From assembly GCA_017165825.1 (NCBI GenBank), contig CM029384.1, positions 4,591,351 to 4,655,350 of the forward strand: DNA of 64,000 nucleotides, in the 5' to 3' direction. Positions 47,471 through 60,446 of the stretch are shown in pieces. The notes under the pieces were generated by a model, which saw only the letters and a list, made by a program, of their open reading frames with translations, was not told where the DNA came from and searched no databases. The first letter of the stretch is position 1. The number at the start of each line of letters is the position of its first letter. Made by a program: the position numbers and the translations under genes. The DNA is from Hepsetus odoe (lineage: Eukaryota > Chordata > Actinopteri > Characiformes > Hepsetidae).

Positions 47471-47674
47471 CCGGACTGTCCTATACCGGGACCAGGACAG
47501 TCCGGGACCAGGACAGTCCTATACCGGGCCCAGGACAGTCCGGGACCAGGACAGTCCGGGACCAGGACAGTCCTATACCCGGACCAGGACAGTCCGGGAC
47601 CAGGACAGTCCTATACCGGGCCCAGGACAGTCCTATACCGGGACCAGGACAGTCCGGGACCAGGACAGTCCTAC
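47471..47674. repeat. GC-rich minisatellite about 100 bp upstream of the MLX start codon
   Basis: About eleven units of CCGGGACCAGGACAGT (16 bp). Some are extended by CCTATA to 22 bp, giving an irregular 16/22-bp alternation. Single variants (GGGCCC for GGGACC) occur. It probably overlaps the MLX promoter. Confidence 0.93.
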
Positions 47675-47880
47675 AGGGCACCGGCGCAGGGGTGTCTGAC
47701 GTGTCTGATGGCAACAATATGTAGAATAACTAAAAACGTCAATACTATATACTATATACACAAATAATACACATGTAATGCATCATGTCATTTATATTTA
47801 TATATATACCATTTCTAAATTTCTATTAAATATATACATAATATATATGTTTATGTATATGTATATATTTTTTCTTAATA

Positions 47881-48027
47881 TATGGAATAAAGTCAGAATA
47901 CACCTATATAATACATATGTTACATAATTATCTGCAAAAAAATGAAAAGAAAAAAATATATATTTATTTACAGATTATGTAGCCTATGTATTATATCATT
48001 TGTGTATATTCTGACTTAATTCCATAT
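47881..48027. repeat. Imperfect inverted repeat (hairpin, MITE-like)
   Basis: The left arm 47881-47934 begins TATGGAATAAAGTCAGAATA and ends ACATAATTATCTG. The right arm 47971-48027 begins CAGATTATGTAG and ends TATTCTGACTTAATTCCATA. The arms are about 54-57 bp and largely complementary around a loop of about 36 bp. Confidence 0.85.
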
Positions 48028-48041
48028 ATTCAAAGTTTTCT

Positions 48042-48049
48042 TATTATAC

Positions 48050-48122
<73 letters not shown>
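48042..48122. repeat. (TA)n-(CA)n-(TA)n compound microsatellite
   Basis: A CA core is flanked by alternating TA on both sides. It is immediately followed by the SINE head at 48123, suggesting the SINE 5' end sits at the repeat edge. Confidence 0.93.
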
Positions 48123-48124
<2 letters not shown>

Positions 48125-48310
48125 CGGTGGCGTAGTGGTTAGGGAGTTGCCCCGGATTGGAAGGCTGTGGGTTCGAACCCCTTACCGGTGGGTTGCCCTG
48201 AGATATCCTTAGGCATGGTGCCGTCCTCGTCGGTTTGCTGCGATGGGCTGGCGACCTGTCCAGGGTGTGTCCCTGTCCTTCGCTCTGTGTGAGCTGGGAG
48301 GGAGAAGATG
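48123..48310 (+). mobile_element. Chimeric SINE: family B head with family C tail (copy 1)
   Basis: The head GCGGTGGCGTAGTGGTTAGG and B-box GGGTTCGAACCCC are family B. After the TCCTTAGGCATGGTGCCG block the sequence switches to GCGATGGGCTGGCGACCTG and CCAGGGTGTGTCC, which is family C (see 50335). The same junction occurs at 54581. Confidence 0.8.
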
Positions 48311-48833
48311 GAGAAGACATGTTTAAAGTTTTTAAATGTCCCATTATGTAGAGTATACTCTTATCTGCCACTCCTGTTTCCAATTTCTCACCATAATGCC
48401 GTGTGAAGCTGTTATTACATTAAGTGCGAATGTACGTGTGTGTGCACGTTGCTTTTCATGCACATGAATTGTGACCTGACTGTTGCTGGATTACTGTACT
48501 AGAGCATCACCAGCAGGAAGAACATTCCTTGCGTGTGGAACATGAAAGGATCATGAATCTGTTTCTAATTCAAGAGAAAAGAAAAGCTGATCACTCAGCA
48601 TTTCCATCACTGCAGAGACAACATGTCAGAAGAAGAAGAATCAGAGAAGAAAGGGAGAGTGGACGGATGAAAATGAAGTGGTGAAGTTGATTATTTTTAC
48701 ATTAGAGCCCTTGTTACACCTTTATTTTTACTTCTGATTAAATGCTGAATGGAAGAGCAGCTCTGGTAGTTACTGAAGGAAAACCAAGAGTGAATGAAAT
48801 ATTGGTTTCACTGATGGGCTTCCTGTAAAACTC

Positions 48834-49332
<499 letters not shown>

Positions 49333-49863
49333 CCATATGGTTACCAGTAATCTTGCAGTCTGAGTTAAAAGCACAATAAACAGGAGGAGGTCTACCCCGG
49401 GCCTGGTCTGCTTTTCAGCAGTGCTGGATGATTCATCTGTAATAATCTACGTGGTTCTGTCCTACAGTAATACCTCTGCAGTGCAGCCTTATAACAATCT
49501 ATTCAAGTTTTTAAAAACATTTTTATGTTTTCTCCCCAGTTCTTCCTCCCTGGATCTCCTCCAGTCACCAGTCACATGATGTTGCCGATGCTGGAAGAGT
49601 GAAGACTAACACGTGCTTCCTCTGAGTCAAACAAGGCACCACTACATCTCTTCAAAACGCCAAAACACTGAAATAACTAAGACTTTTTTTGTGCAGTATT
49701 GTCTTCACATGGATTTCCAGTCATGGGATCACATGGGATTAACCTTGTGATTCTCTGATGTCTGGACCAACACATAGACTGATCCTTATAAAACCCTCTG
49801 CTCCCAATTTACTAATTATTCTACACGTTCAGCAGGACCCCTGCAGTCCTACTCCGGGGGCGT

Positions 49864-50188
49864 CACGGCGACTCGGTGGGTAGTGCTGTCACCTCACAGC
49901 AAGAAGGTCCTGGGTTCTATTCTCAGACTGGACGGTCCAGTTTGTAGTGTATAGGGATTTGGCCGCAGGATCAGAAGGTCGAGGGTTTGAATTTCAGACC
50001 AGTAGGTTGACCTGAGGTACTCTTGAGAAAGGTACGTCCCCGTCACCGCTCCCTGGGTGCTGGATATGGCTGCCCACTGCTGCACGGTGTGTGTGTTATA
50101 TGCAAAAGTTGCATTTCATTGTGTCTCACTGTGTGCTGTGGGTTTACAACAACAAATAGTCACTTTCACTTCACTTTTGCTTACTGTT
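49864..50188 (+). mobile_element. Composite SINE: family D head fragment followed by family B copy 12
   Basis: 49864-49940 has the family D head CTCACAGCAAGAAGGTCCTG with a GGGTTCTATTCTC B-box. From about 49950 a family B copy begins at GCAGGATCAGAAGGTCGAGG and runs to GTCACTTTCACTTCAC. This looks like one SINE inserted next to or into another. Confidence 0.75.
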
Positions 50189-50334
50189 GATCCTAATTAT
50201 ACAAACTAGCTAATACACTGATTATGAACCACAATTCTTTATTAAAAGAAGCGCTGAATAAAATCCACCTTCACTCATATAACGGGTGACAGTTTAGGCA
50301 TCATGTTCTAATCACACCTTTTATTCAGTCAGTC

Positions 50335-50458
50335 AGTCGTTTTCTGGGCCGCTTGTCCTAATCAGGGTCGCAGGGGGAGTGCTGGAGTCCATCCCAGCTC
50401 ACACAGGGCGAAGGACAGGGACACACCCTGGACAGGTCGCCAGCCCATCGCAGCACAC
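50335..50458 (-). mobile_element. SINE family C fragment (minus strand)
   Basis: It contains GGGCCGCTTGTCCTAATCAG, GGAGTCCATCCCAGCTCACA and GGACAGGTCGCCAGCCCATC. This is the tail module found, inverted, at 48123 and 54581. Confidence 0.8.
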
Positions 50459-50504
50459 CTTTTATTGTTTTATTTAATTATATTATGTTTTAAAGCACAC
50501 AGGT

Positions 50505-50800
50505 TGGCATGGCAGTGCAGCCATTAGTGCTGCACCTCACAGTGAGGAGGTTCTGGGTTCAATTCCCAGTCTGGGTGCGTTCAGTGTTATGTTCTCGCTG
50601 TGTCTGCATGGATTCCCACTGGCTGCTCCTCCCACAGTTCAAACATGCAGGTCAGGTGGGTTGGAGATGCAAAATTGCCCTGTAGGTGTGTCTCTTTTGC
50701 ACCTTCTGCACTAAGAGTGCAGGACAGGGGACAGGCACCTGCTCAACACCCCGTCAGCAACCCTGGTTAGGACAAGTGGCTCAGATAACAGATGGAAGTA
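50505..50800 (+). mobile_element. tRNA-derived SINE, family D
   Basis: It has the head CAGCCATTAGTGCTGCACCT, B-box GGGTTCAATTCCC, and body ATGTTCTCGCTGTGTCTGCA with TCCTCCCACAGTTCAAACAT. It ends near GGACAAGTGGCTCAGATAA. Confidence 0.8.
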
Positions 50801-52344
50801 AGTAAACATCCTCAAAATGATCAGCTGAATTTAAACACACGTAAAATAGTTCATGGCTCTTTAACACGTAGCATGACGCAATCTGTGCCGTAAAATGGCA
50901 TCATTATGAAAGTAGAGGATGTGCATTTTGAACTTATGTTGTCTCGCTGTCTGCTATATTCAAACTCACACTGCGGAGGGGGGTAAAAAATTACGTTAAG
51001 TTGTGATTTCCTATTTCTTGTAACCTTTCTTGGCTTTTTCGGGTGTTTTTCATTGTTACATTACTAAGGAAGGGCAAACTCAAGACCCTAACAGCAGTTC
51101 AGCCTGTTGGCTGATTAAGCCGCACTGCAGCAGGGGGGACGCCCTGGGTTATTAGAGGACAATCATTCAGGACAATCTCAGAAATGACAGAATAAAACAT
51201 CCGTATGTCAGTTAATTAATGGGTTCATCTGCTGTAGAAACCATGAAGTTGGATAAAATTGACTGGAACTGGAATAAAAGTGCTCCTCTTACACAGCAAA
51301 GCAGACACAAAAGTGTTCATTAATAATTAATTAAACAATAATTAATTTGTTTAACTGTTAAACATCAGCGGTTGTTTCATTTGGTGGTTGAAAAGAAAGG
51401 TTTAACCAATCTAATCTGATCTAATAAAGCTAATAGATCTAACAATAATAACAGAGGGCCGAGGACAGTCGCTTGTGGTACGCCAAAGCTAAATGGATTA
51501 TAAAACCAATCTACATAAAGTTTTGCCATTTTTTTTTTTGTTTGTTTTCAGGACAATGAACAGAAACCTACACCATATTTTTAAGGCTTGTTCCAAGTGT
51601 CACTCACCGTAAAGGTCAATGCTGATGTTATTTCTTTATGATGCTCCAAACCAATATATCTGCATGTGAAAGTCAAGGCACCTTGTTTAAGGAACAATAA
51701 ATAAATATAATTTATAATACATATAATATAATATATATGTATAATATAATATATATAATTATATATATATAATATATATATATAAAATATAACATGGCCT
51801 ACGCAAACTACGGATCATTAAATATGCTGTGTTTTATATTTTCTAATTTGCTAAACAGGATTTGTTTTGTGAAAAGTCATATTTGCATGTGTTCACTGCA
51901 GAGGACGAGTGATTTGACCAGCGCTATGCAAACCTTTGGACTGTATATAGTCTTGATGTATAACTCTTTAGCATTTCTAGAACGCTCAGGTGTATAGAAG
52001 TCCTTCCCCGTGGTATTAGAGCTCTTTTTCGTGAGGGTAATCACGGGTGTGAGGGCTGCAGGCCTGTAGATCATGAGATAAGAGTTTTTGTCCTTTGTTC
52101 AGGGCGGGGACACGGTGGAAAGTTGGGAGAAACTGGTTTTAAGGAGATAACTGAGTGACCAAGCACCTCCCAGTAAGCAGTGCCACGTGTGCCACATGGT
52201 GGCGTCGTAGGTGTGTTGCCCAAAAGTACGTTGGACACTTTTTTATAACCAACATGGTTTATAGGACAAGGCCAAAGAGCTTTTAGACCCATTTCATTAA
52301 AAAGAGCCAGATTTGATTGTTACGTGTTTACACCTGTAGACTCA

Positions 52345-52346
<2 letters not shown>

Positions 52347-52396
<50 letters not shown>

Positions 52397-52417
52397 CCTC
52401 TCTCTCTCTCTCTCTCA
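52347..52417. repeat. (CT)n microsatellite upstream of FMNL1
   Basis: About 35 CT dinucleotides with one CCCC interruption, roughly 0.9 kb upstream of the FMNL1 start codon. Confidence 0.96.
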
Positions 52418-52815
52418 GTTTCTGCAGTGTATTTCAGGAAGCGTTAGTGCTTCTGCTTTATTCTGTGGTTTCCTCTTGCACTTCTACCCTCCCCTGTGTC
52501 ACTGCTAAAACAGTTTGTCAAACAGCAAGGCACAAGCACCTCAGGACAAGCATCTGTATCACAAAGCTGCCTTTTATCGAAGGGGATCTCCAAAGGTGTT
52601 GATCGGACAGTGGATGCTGAGAAGTCTGAAGGAAGATGCAGCATATCAGGATGAGCAGACAGAGGCCTAGTGCTGAGGACGTTCAGCACTGAGCCCTTCT
52701 GAGGAGCTGGAGGCCGCTCAGCCCTGGATTCAGCCCTGCTATTGTCTTTACAGTGAATGTTATCATTGTAAGTGGCATTTCAGGTTCCTTTTTTTTTGCC
52801 AAGTACAGATTTTTC

Positions 52816-52848
<33 letters not shown>

Positions 52849-53246
52849 TGTGTTCGTATTGGGTGTTTATTTCCCTCCATTTTGAAACCAGCAGGAGGTC
52901 GCTCAATATAAGACATGCTGTCTTCTTCTACTCTGACCTGTCAGCATTTGAATCATTTTGCTTCTTGTAATGTAAAAAAAAAAGAAAATATTACTGTTTT
53001 CTTTTTTGTTTTTTGTTTTTTTGTTTCACTTTTTAAAATCTTCAGATTTTTCAACTCTGCATATTTGGTTGATTGTCATAGAAAAGATGCTTTGGCCCCT
53101 GTCCTGGACCTAACTGGAGAGCACTGTGGAGTTACCTGCTTTTAGTAAAGGCTGGACTGCATTAACTGGCTGACCAGGATTGGTCAGAAGTTGTAAAAAA
53201 CTGCCATAACCTAAAGTGTGGTATCCTGGAATTCCTTCGGAAGGTG

Positions 53247-56200
53247 ATGGGTAACGCGGCTGGTGGTCCGGAGCAGCCGGAGGGCACAGAGGCCCGTACC
53301 TCTGTGGGTGGGGCCAATCCTGCTCCCAGCACTCCCAAGAGGAAAACGGCTCCCCCCAAACTCCCCATGCCATCCGAAGAGGAGCTGGAGGAGCGCTTCA
53401 GTGTGGTCTTGGTGAGTGTTTCACAAATCCAGGCATGGACACCTTCATGTGCATGTGTGTGCGTAAATAAATAGCAAAACATAAATACTTTCTGAAAAAA
53501 AGGCCCAAAAACATCAATTACTTCTTAAGAAAATGCAATCAAATGATTGAAAAAAATCCCATTCACCCTCACATGTACAGATGTGGATGAAAAATTCCAA
53601 ATTTACAGATGTGCATGTATAGTTTAGTAATGTCCAGGTCCCGAAACAGAGACGAATTAGACACGTTAAAGCTCAGACAAGTCATAAACCACCCCTCAAA
53701 AAGCATGCAGACAAGCAAATAACTGTTAAATAGAGTCAAAACACATAACTGTGCCTAAACACTTGCAACTGTGCAGATTGGCCTAATTTAAAACCTACTT
53801 TAGCCACTGGGTATCTGTGCTTTTTGGAACATTTTAAGTTCTCATTGATTTTGGCCTTTGCCTTTGGTAGAAACCCGGCTGGTTGGCTGGATAGTGACAG
53901 CCGATTGGTCAACAGGCGGTCACAAAGCTGTTATAGGAAACAGATGCTTTGAAATAAGTTCCGTTAATGAACTTCAGCCTAGACGTCTGAATATCGCAAA
54001 AGCAGGCCTTTCAAAAAAAAAAAAAAAGAAAAGAAAAAAGGTATTTCCAAAGCCCAGACTAAATGCTGATGCTGGATTTCTAGTCTGGGAGATCATTTAT
54101 GAAAGGTCTTTCACCTCTCTGAGCATATATGAGCATGACTCTTGCATGAACACTATGAACACTGTGCTTATTTTGAGGGAAAATGTGACAATGTGACTTC
54201 ACTTCCTCTTTCCTCCCCTCCTGGTCGTATTGCTCGGCAGCCGCTGACATGTTTCAAGTATATGCATAAATATATATATATATATAAATAAGGTTGTTTA
54301 GAAGGCAGATGAAATGTAACATCATTCCCATAATGTCTCATTGCTGCAACTTAATTATTAATGACTAATTCTTAATTATCTTGTGCCCACACTTTACTAA
54401 GCCATGGCCTTTATTATCTTTGGATAATCGTGCTAATGACTTTCTTCCCCCACACTTAAGTAGTAACATTACATGATAAACACAACAATAGAAATGGACC
54501 AAATGCCAAAAGGCTGATATCCCCTATTTTTTACTTTTTTTGGGGGGTATTTTATTTACCATAATTTATTTTTACATAAGGGCAGCGGTGGCCTAGTGTT
54601 TAGGGCGTTGACCGGAGGATCGAGGGTTCGAACCCCTTCCCAACAGGTTGCCCTGAGGTGCCCTTGAGCAAGGTGCCGTCTCCGTCACGCTCCTCCCTGC
54701 GATGGGCTGGCGACCTGTCCAGGGTGTGTCCCCCATCCTCACCCAGTGTGAGCTGGGATGGACTCCAGCACCCCCCCGCGACCCCGTTTGGGACAAGCGG
54801 CAGAAGCATCTCTCTTTAGCCCCTAGACTTCAACAGGCTGGTTTTGTTACTTCACCTTCAGTGAGCCTTCTGATCACTTCATACATTGTGCCTTTTATAA
54901 AATAGCTGACACGTTCGGGCTGTGGCTGGGAGGATCCAGTAGCTGTACGCTGAAAGCTAAATAGGAGTATATATGTAAATACATTGTGTCATAATGAAAA
55001 CGGTAAAATAGCCAACGTCCTGTTTCTGCAGTTTCCGTGTAAGCACCATAAGAACTCAGGAGTGAGTGGTACACTTTGAAGAATATTTATGTATAATATT
55101 ACTCTTTTAGTTCAGAAAAGTGGTGAAAATTTGGCTTTAGGGCCCCTAAAAAGCTTACATTGCATTAAAGTTAGCATTTTGTCATTAAACCACAATGGAC
55201 TCTTGCCCCTTCCCCCGTATACAGGCGCCTACCCACCCCAGCAAGCAAAGGCACCTACACCCATCTATTTACAAAAAAGAAAGTGGCTGAGCGGAAACCA
55301 CAGACAAATTCAGAAGGAAACACCCAGTGCATGTGGTGCTGCATGTTCCTTGGCTGTTACACCCTTTTTTACTGGCTTTACGGGCTACATCACAGTCAAA
55401 ACGAGGAGACCGCCGTTATGGGCTACTGGCCCGAGCTGCGTCAGGTGTTTCAGGTTTTGCATATCGAGCACTTTGGCTTCGACCAGAATCTAGAGGCCCA
55501 AACAGGAAATCAAGGGCGCCGTGGAAGAAATACATACCGGATAGAAACTGAACAGAAAGAATCGTGCTATTTGAAACGGTAGCCATAAAATCGCAATCTG
55601 TCCTGGCCCACGAATCACCACTTCACTCTTGAATGATGTCATATGTCAGAAATGTTGTCATGGAGACTGTGTTTGTAACCTGTGCATAAGAAGAATTCGT
55701 CTTTAAGGGGGAGCCCGATGAGACAGCGGCTGACGCAATCAGTGATGAACGTGTAGATGTGCGGTTTGGCACAAATGAAGAACTTATTGACGGCGTGGGT
55801 GTGTATTTGTGTTGTTATGTTATTCAGGACACTGAATTTCTCTTGATCCAATTATTACCTTTTTCACACTATTTGATAAGAACAGCTACATTTCGTTAAC
55901 GCTTAATGATGAACGGACCAATAGAAATGGTCCAAACGTTTATTACAGTTATTTAATTTGCAGTATTGCATACTTAACCCTGATATAAACCTTTTAAGAA
56001 GATTAGCATAAACTCGTTTTAACATTTAAAAAGGTTTATTATGACGTTCAAGTGCATTTAGCCCACATATGGAGCAGTGATGGGGACGGTACCTTGCTCA
56101 AGGGTAACCCAGGGCAACCTTCTGGTCTGGGATTTGAATCCAGGACAATCCTTTAGATAGACCGACCTGAAAATGGGAGATCTTATAGTGATATCATCCC

Positions 56201-59200
56201 ATTCCACTCGGTTCTAGGCTCCTTCCTCATTCGGACTGTTTCATTTTAGTTTGCTCATTCCTATTTCGGGAGAAACCAGCATTCAGTATTAGACTGTGGG
56301 TGGCCCTTGAGGTCATGTTAGGTCAATGCTTTTTAAGATTAGGTTAACTTTAGGCCTGGAAGCATCAACAGGGCTTTTTCATGGTCAAAAGCCTAAGCAG
56401 AACTAGGTTATAAATCATTCCCACATCCATATTCTGGACATGATTATTGGGAAATTCTAGAAAGTGCTTTTATTCACAGTGTTCTAGAATATTCCCCCAT
56501 CCACCCTGTTCTAGATCGTCCTTCCCGTGCACACCTTCCTAGAATGTCCCTTTATCCAGTGTTTTATAATATTCTTCTGGTTTACACCATTCTAGAGTGT
56601 CCTACTATGCACATTGTTCTAGAATATCCTCCCCATTCACACCGTTCTAGAACAATCTTCTCGCTCACACTATTCTAGTATGCTCTTTTATTTGCAGTGT
56701 CCTGGAGTATTCTAGAACAGACGGAATGGGGGGAGAATAATCTTTTATTTACAATGTTGAAGAGTATTCTCCTCCATTCACAATGTTCTAGAACATTTCC
56801 CACCTTTATAGTGTTCTAAACTGTCTAGGAAAGCTCTCTCTCCTTTTGTACTGTTCTAGACTATCCTTTTATGCACAGTGTTCTAGAATATTCTCCCCCA
56901 TTCACCCTGCTCAAGAACATTCTTCCCGTTCACACAGTTCTAGGATGCTCGTTTCATCGGCATTGTTCTAGAATTTTCCAGAACGCACTGAAGGGGGGAG
57001 AATAATCTTTTACTTTCAATGTTGAAGAGTATTCTCCTCCATTCACAATGTTCTAGAACATTTTCCCTGTTTATGAAGTTCTAAACGGTTGAGGAACGCT
57101 CTCTCTCTCTCATTTCCACTGTTCTAGAATGTCCTTCACTGTTCTAAAGTGAAAGTGACCACCCTTGTCATTGCAAGGAAATACAGGAACCACAACAAAA
57201 TTAGACCTCTGCATTTAACCCATGCAAACACTGTGCAGCAGGGGGCAGCTATTGAAAGCAACCGGGGAGCAGTGACGGGGACGGTACCTTGCTCAAGGGT
57301 ACCTCAGGGCAACCTACTGGTGAGGGAATCGAACCCACAATCTTCCAATGTGGGGGCAACTCCCTCACCACTAGACTACCGCTGCCCCGAAAAACACGTT
57401 CTCCTAATTTGTGTTGTTCTAGAACGGCCTTTCATTTCTAATCATAAATGCAAAAATCTGCAATGTAATATTTTTTTTCCTTTTTATTTTACAATATTTT
57501 CCTGTATTTCCGAAATTGGTCTGATGCTGATGCTGATTTTTCAGACAGACTGCATCTCGCTAGCCCCGCGAAAATGAAAGAAACGAGCTATTGTAACTCT
57601 GGAAAAGGACCAAATTTATTTGTTTGTTCATGTGGAGATTTCGATTTTTATGATTTTTTTTAACAGTGTTGAATATTTTCCCATCTACACTGTTCTGAAT
57701 GATCTCATTACAGGCCTTTAAATCGTTCTCTCCATTCTACAATGTTCCTCCATTCAGGCTGCTTTCCATTCTACATTCCCCATGTTTTAAGTTCTAGATT
57801 GTGCTTCAAAAGCCAAGACACAAACATTTCTGTAAGATCTGAAACAACGTCTCTGCTGTGCCATGAACTTCTAAAGTCCTTTTTTCACGGTCTCTCCAGA
57901 GCTCAATGAACCTGCCTCCTGATAAGATGATGCTCCTCAGCCAGTATGACAATGAGAAGAAATGGGAACTGGTCTGTGATCAGGTATGTGAACAAATCGC
58001 AAATAACAAATCCTTCCATGTAAAGTATTGGTTGTCATTTAAAAAAAAAAAAAAATGTAAAAAATTGCATTGAGGTAGAACCACAGTATCAGTTATGATA
58101 TCATTTCCTTTTTTTCATGCAAATTTATAAACACTCCTTTATAATCACCAAAACAGTCCCACACGGTGAAAAGTATTAAGCCTGAGTTATTTGCAGTTTA
58201 GTAATTCCCAGAATTGCATCATCTTCTGACCTTTCAGCAGAACAGCCAGTCAGACTTTTCTGATTTTCTTCATTTCCAGTAGCCCCCTTTTCATTTCTCT
58301 GATCTCCCACACAAGGCAGTAGTGGGAAGGTTGGGCCAGAAAGTGACAGAACGAGTTATTTAAATGAGCTGTGGGATTTTCACTGCTGCTATTTCAGTAT
58401 TTGTTTTAGTAATAAGACCAGAGAAAGAGTGTCAAAGATCATCGTCTGTGTAACGTTTCGAGCCGCGGCTTTTATTTGCACGCCACCTTTACAACAATAG
58501 CCAATTCACATAAACATCAAAGCTTTAGAGAGAAGTGAGAAGAGAAGCAAGCAGAGAAAAAGAGCCAAGTTGGAGACGAGTAGGAGTTTGTTCTGAAGGA
58601 GCTTTTCTGATTCTTCACTGACAAAAACAATAGTGAAATGAAAAAGAACGATTGCTTGTGAAATCGCTTAATCTCAAGAGTAACTTAAGTATAAAAATGA
58701 CTTTTACCAGCCATCCATCCTCCCATCCTCCCATCCATCCATCCATCCATCCTCCCATCCTCCCATCCATCCATCCATCCATCCATCTATCCATCCTCCC
58801 ATCCATCTATCCATCCATAATCAATCTAATATTTTCCAGTAATTTTATCTATTTTCTCTCTGTTCAGTTATCATCCTGTAAAAATAATCCAAAAATAACC
58901 CATCCATCCATCCATCCATCCATCCTCCCATCCATCTATCCATCCGTAATCAATCTAATATTTACCAGTAATTTTATCTATTTTCTCTCTATTCAGTTAT
59001 CATCCTGTAAAAATAATCCAAAAATAACCCATCCATCCATCCATCCATCCATCCATCCATCCATCCTCCCATCTATCCATCCATCCATCCATCCATCCTT
59101 CCATCCATATTTTTTGATCAGAATCAATTCCAGATCACTCCTTTTTTCCATTTATCTTTATATCCAGTTTATCCATTTTGTCTCTATCCAGTCTTACCAA

Positions 59201-60350
59201 AAACAAAAATAATCCATCCCTCCATCCATCCATTCATCCATCTATCACTAATCACTCTTAAACTGTGTCTGTATTTGGACTCACTGCTTCAGTCTGAGTG
59301 ATTAGATGAGTGAGTAAAGCTGAATGATCAGCCTGCAGTTGAAGGATTTGTGAGACAGGCTGAACGGAGGAGCACTGGCACACTGTGAACTACTCAGCAG
59401 AAGTTCAGGTGCAGTTCTGAAGATGCATCGCTGAGCCTGTGTCGAAGGTGGGAGCTTACTTCCTGTGTTAGTATTTACATCTCTATAGCAACCGCAAGAT
59501 GCTCACTGTCATGTTGTGGGTGCAGCGTTGTCATAGCAATGCAACCCACAGGTCCCAAAACTGTTGCTTTCTTTTTTTTTTCTTCTCTGAGACTTGATGA
59601 GTTTAGTAGCAGACAGTGCCGCCGTAACTCAGTGGGCTCTTCTGTCCATCCGCTCATCTTTAGAAGAAAAGTGTGAAAAGAACTGTAGAAGTTTAGCGCT
59701 GAAAAAAAAACTGTTGACTGAATCTCATTAATATCATGTTGATATAATTGAAATAATATGAACTCCAACTGAGCTGGCTGTGCCCTGCCCACAAACAAAT
59801 TTCATCCATCCATCCATCCATCCAAAAATGATCTAACATCAAAAACAGTCCCTATAACCACCCCCCTCTCTCTCCATCTATTCCATCTCTCTTTTCTTTC
59901 TCCATCTCTCTCTTTTTGTTTATCAGGAGCGTTTCCAGGTAAAGAACCCTCCATCAGCATATCTGAATAAGATCAGGAGCTTCTACCAGGACCAAGGAGG
60001 AGTGACCCGCAGGGTTAGTACACTTCCTCTTGACATCAAACCATCTGCTCTACTCTCTGATTCCCTTTTTCTCACTTTCTAAACCAAAACTATTCTCAAA
60101 CTTTTTCTAAGAGATCAGCACACGGCGCAGTAGAAATTTTAAGCTGGGATTTGTTCCCAGTCTAAAGGTAGTGATTAGAAAATCCCTCAGTTTGACTCAT
60201 TGATCTTCTTGGATCTCCCAACAGTTTAAAAAGCGCGTTCAGGAATCCACACAGGTCCTGAGGGAGCTGGAGATCTCCTTGAGGACCAACCACATAGGGT
60301 GAGTCACCGTTACACTTTGATTTGTTGTTAGAAGAATGTAAGGAGGTTTT

Positions 60351-60446
<96 letters not shown>

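Larger units (their letters stand above)
53412..57899. other. FMNL1 intron 1
   Basis: A 4.5-kb intron. It contains a chimeric SINE (54581-54809), a partial SINE (56060-56152), a TTCTAGAA array (56450-57800) and an inserted SINE (57148-57388). A pair of overlapping open frames at 55089-55580 is unassigned. Confidence 0.7.

Noticed and set aside
47336..47767. Gly-Pro-Asp-Ser repeat proteins upstream of MLX
   Set aside because: Translations of the 16/22-bp minisatellite in several frames; no family and no splice context.
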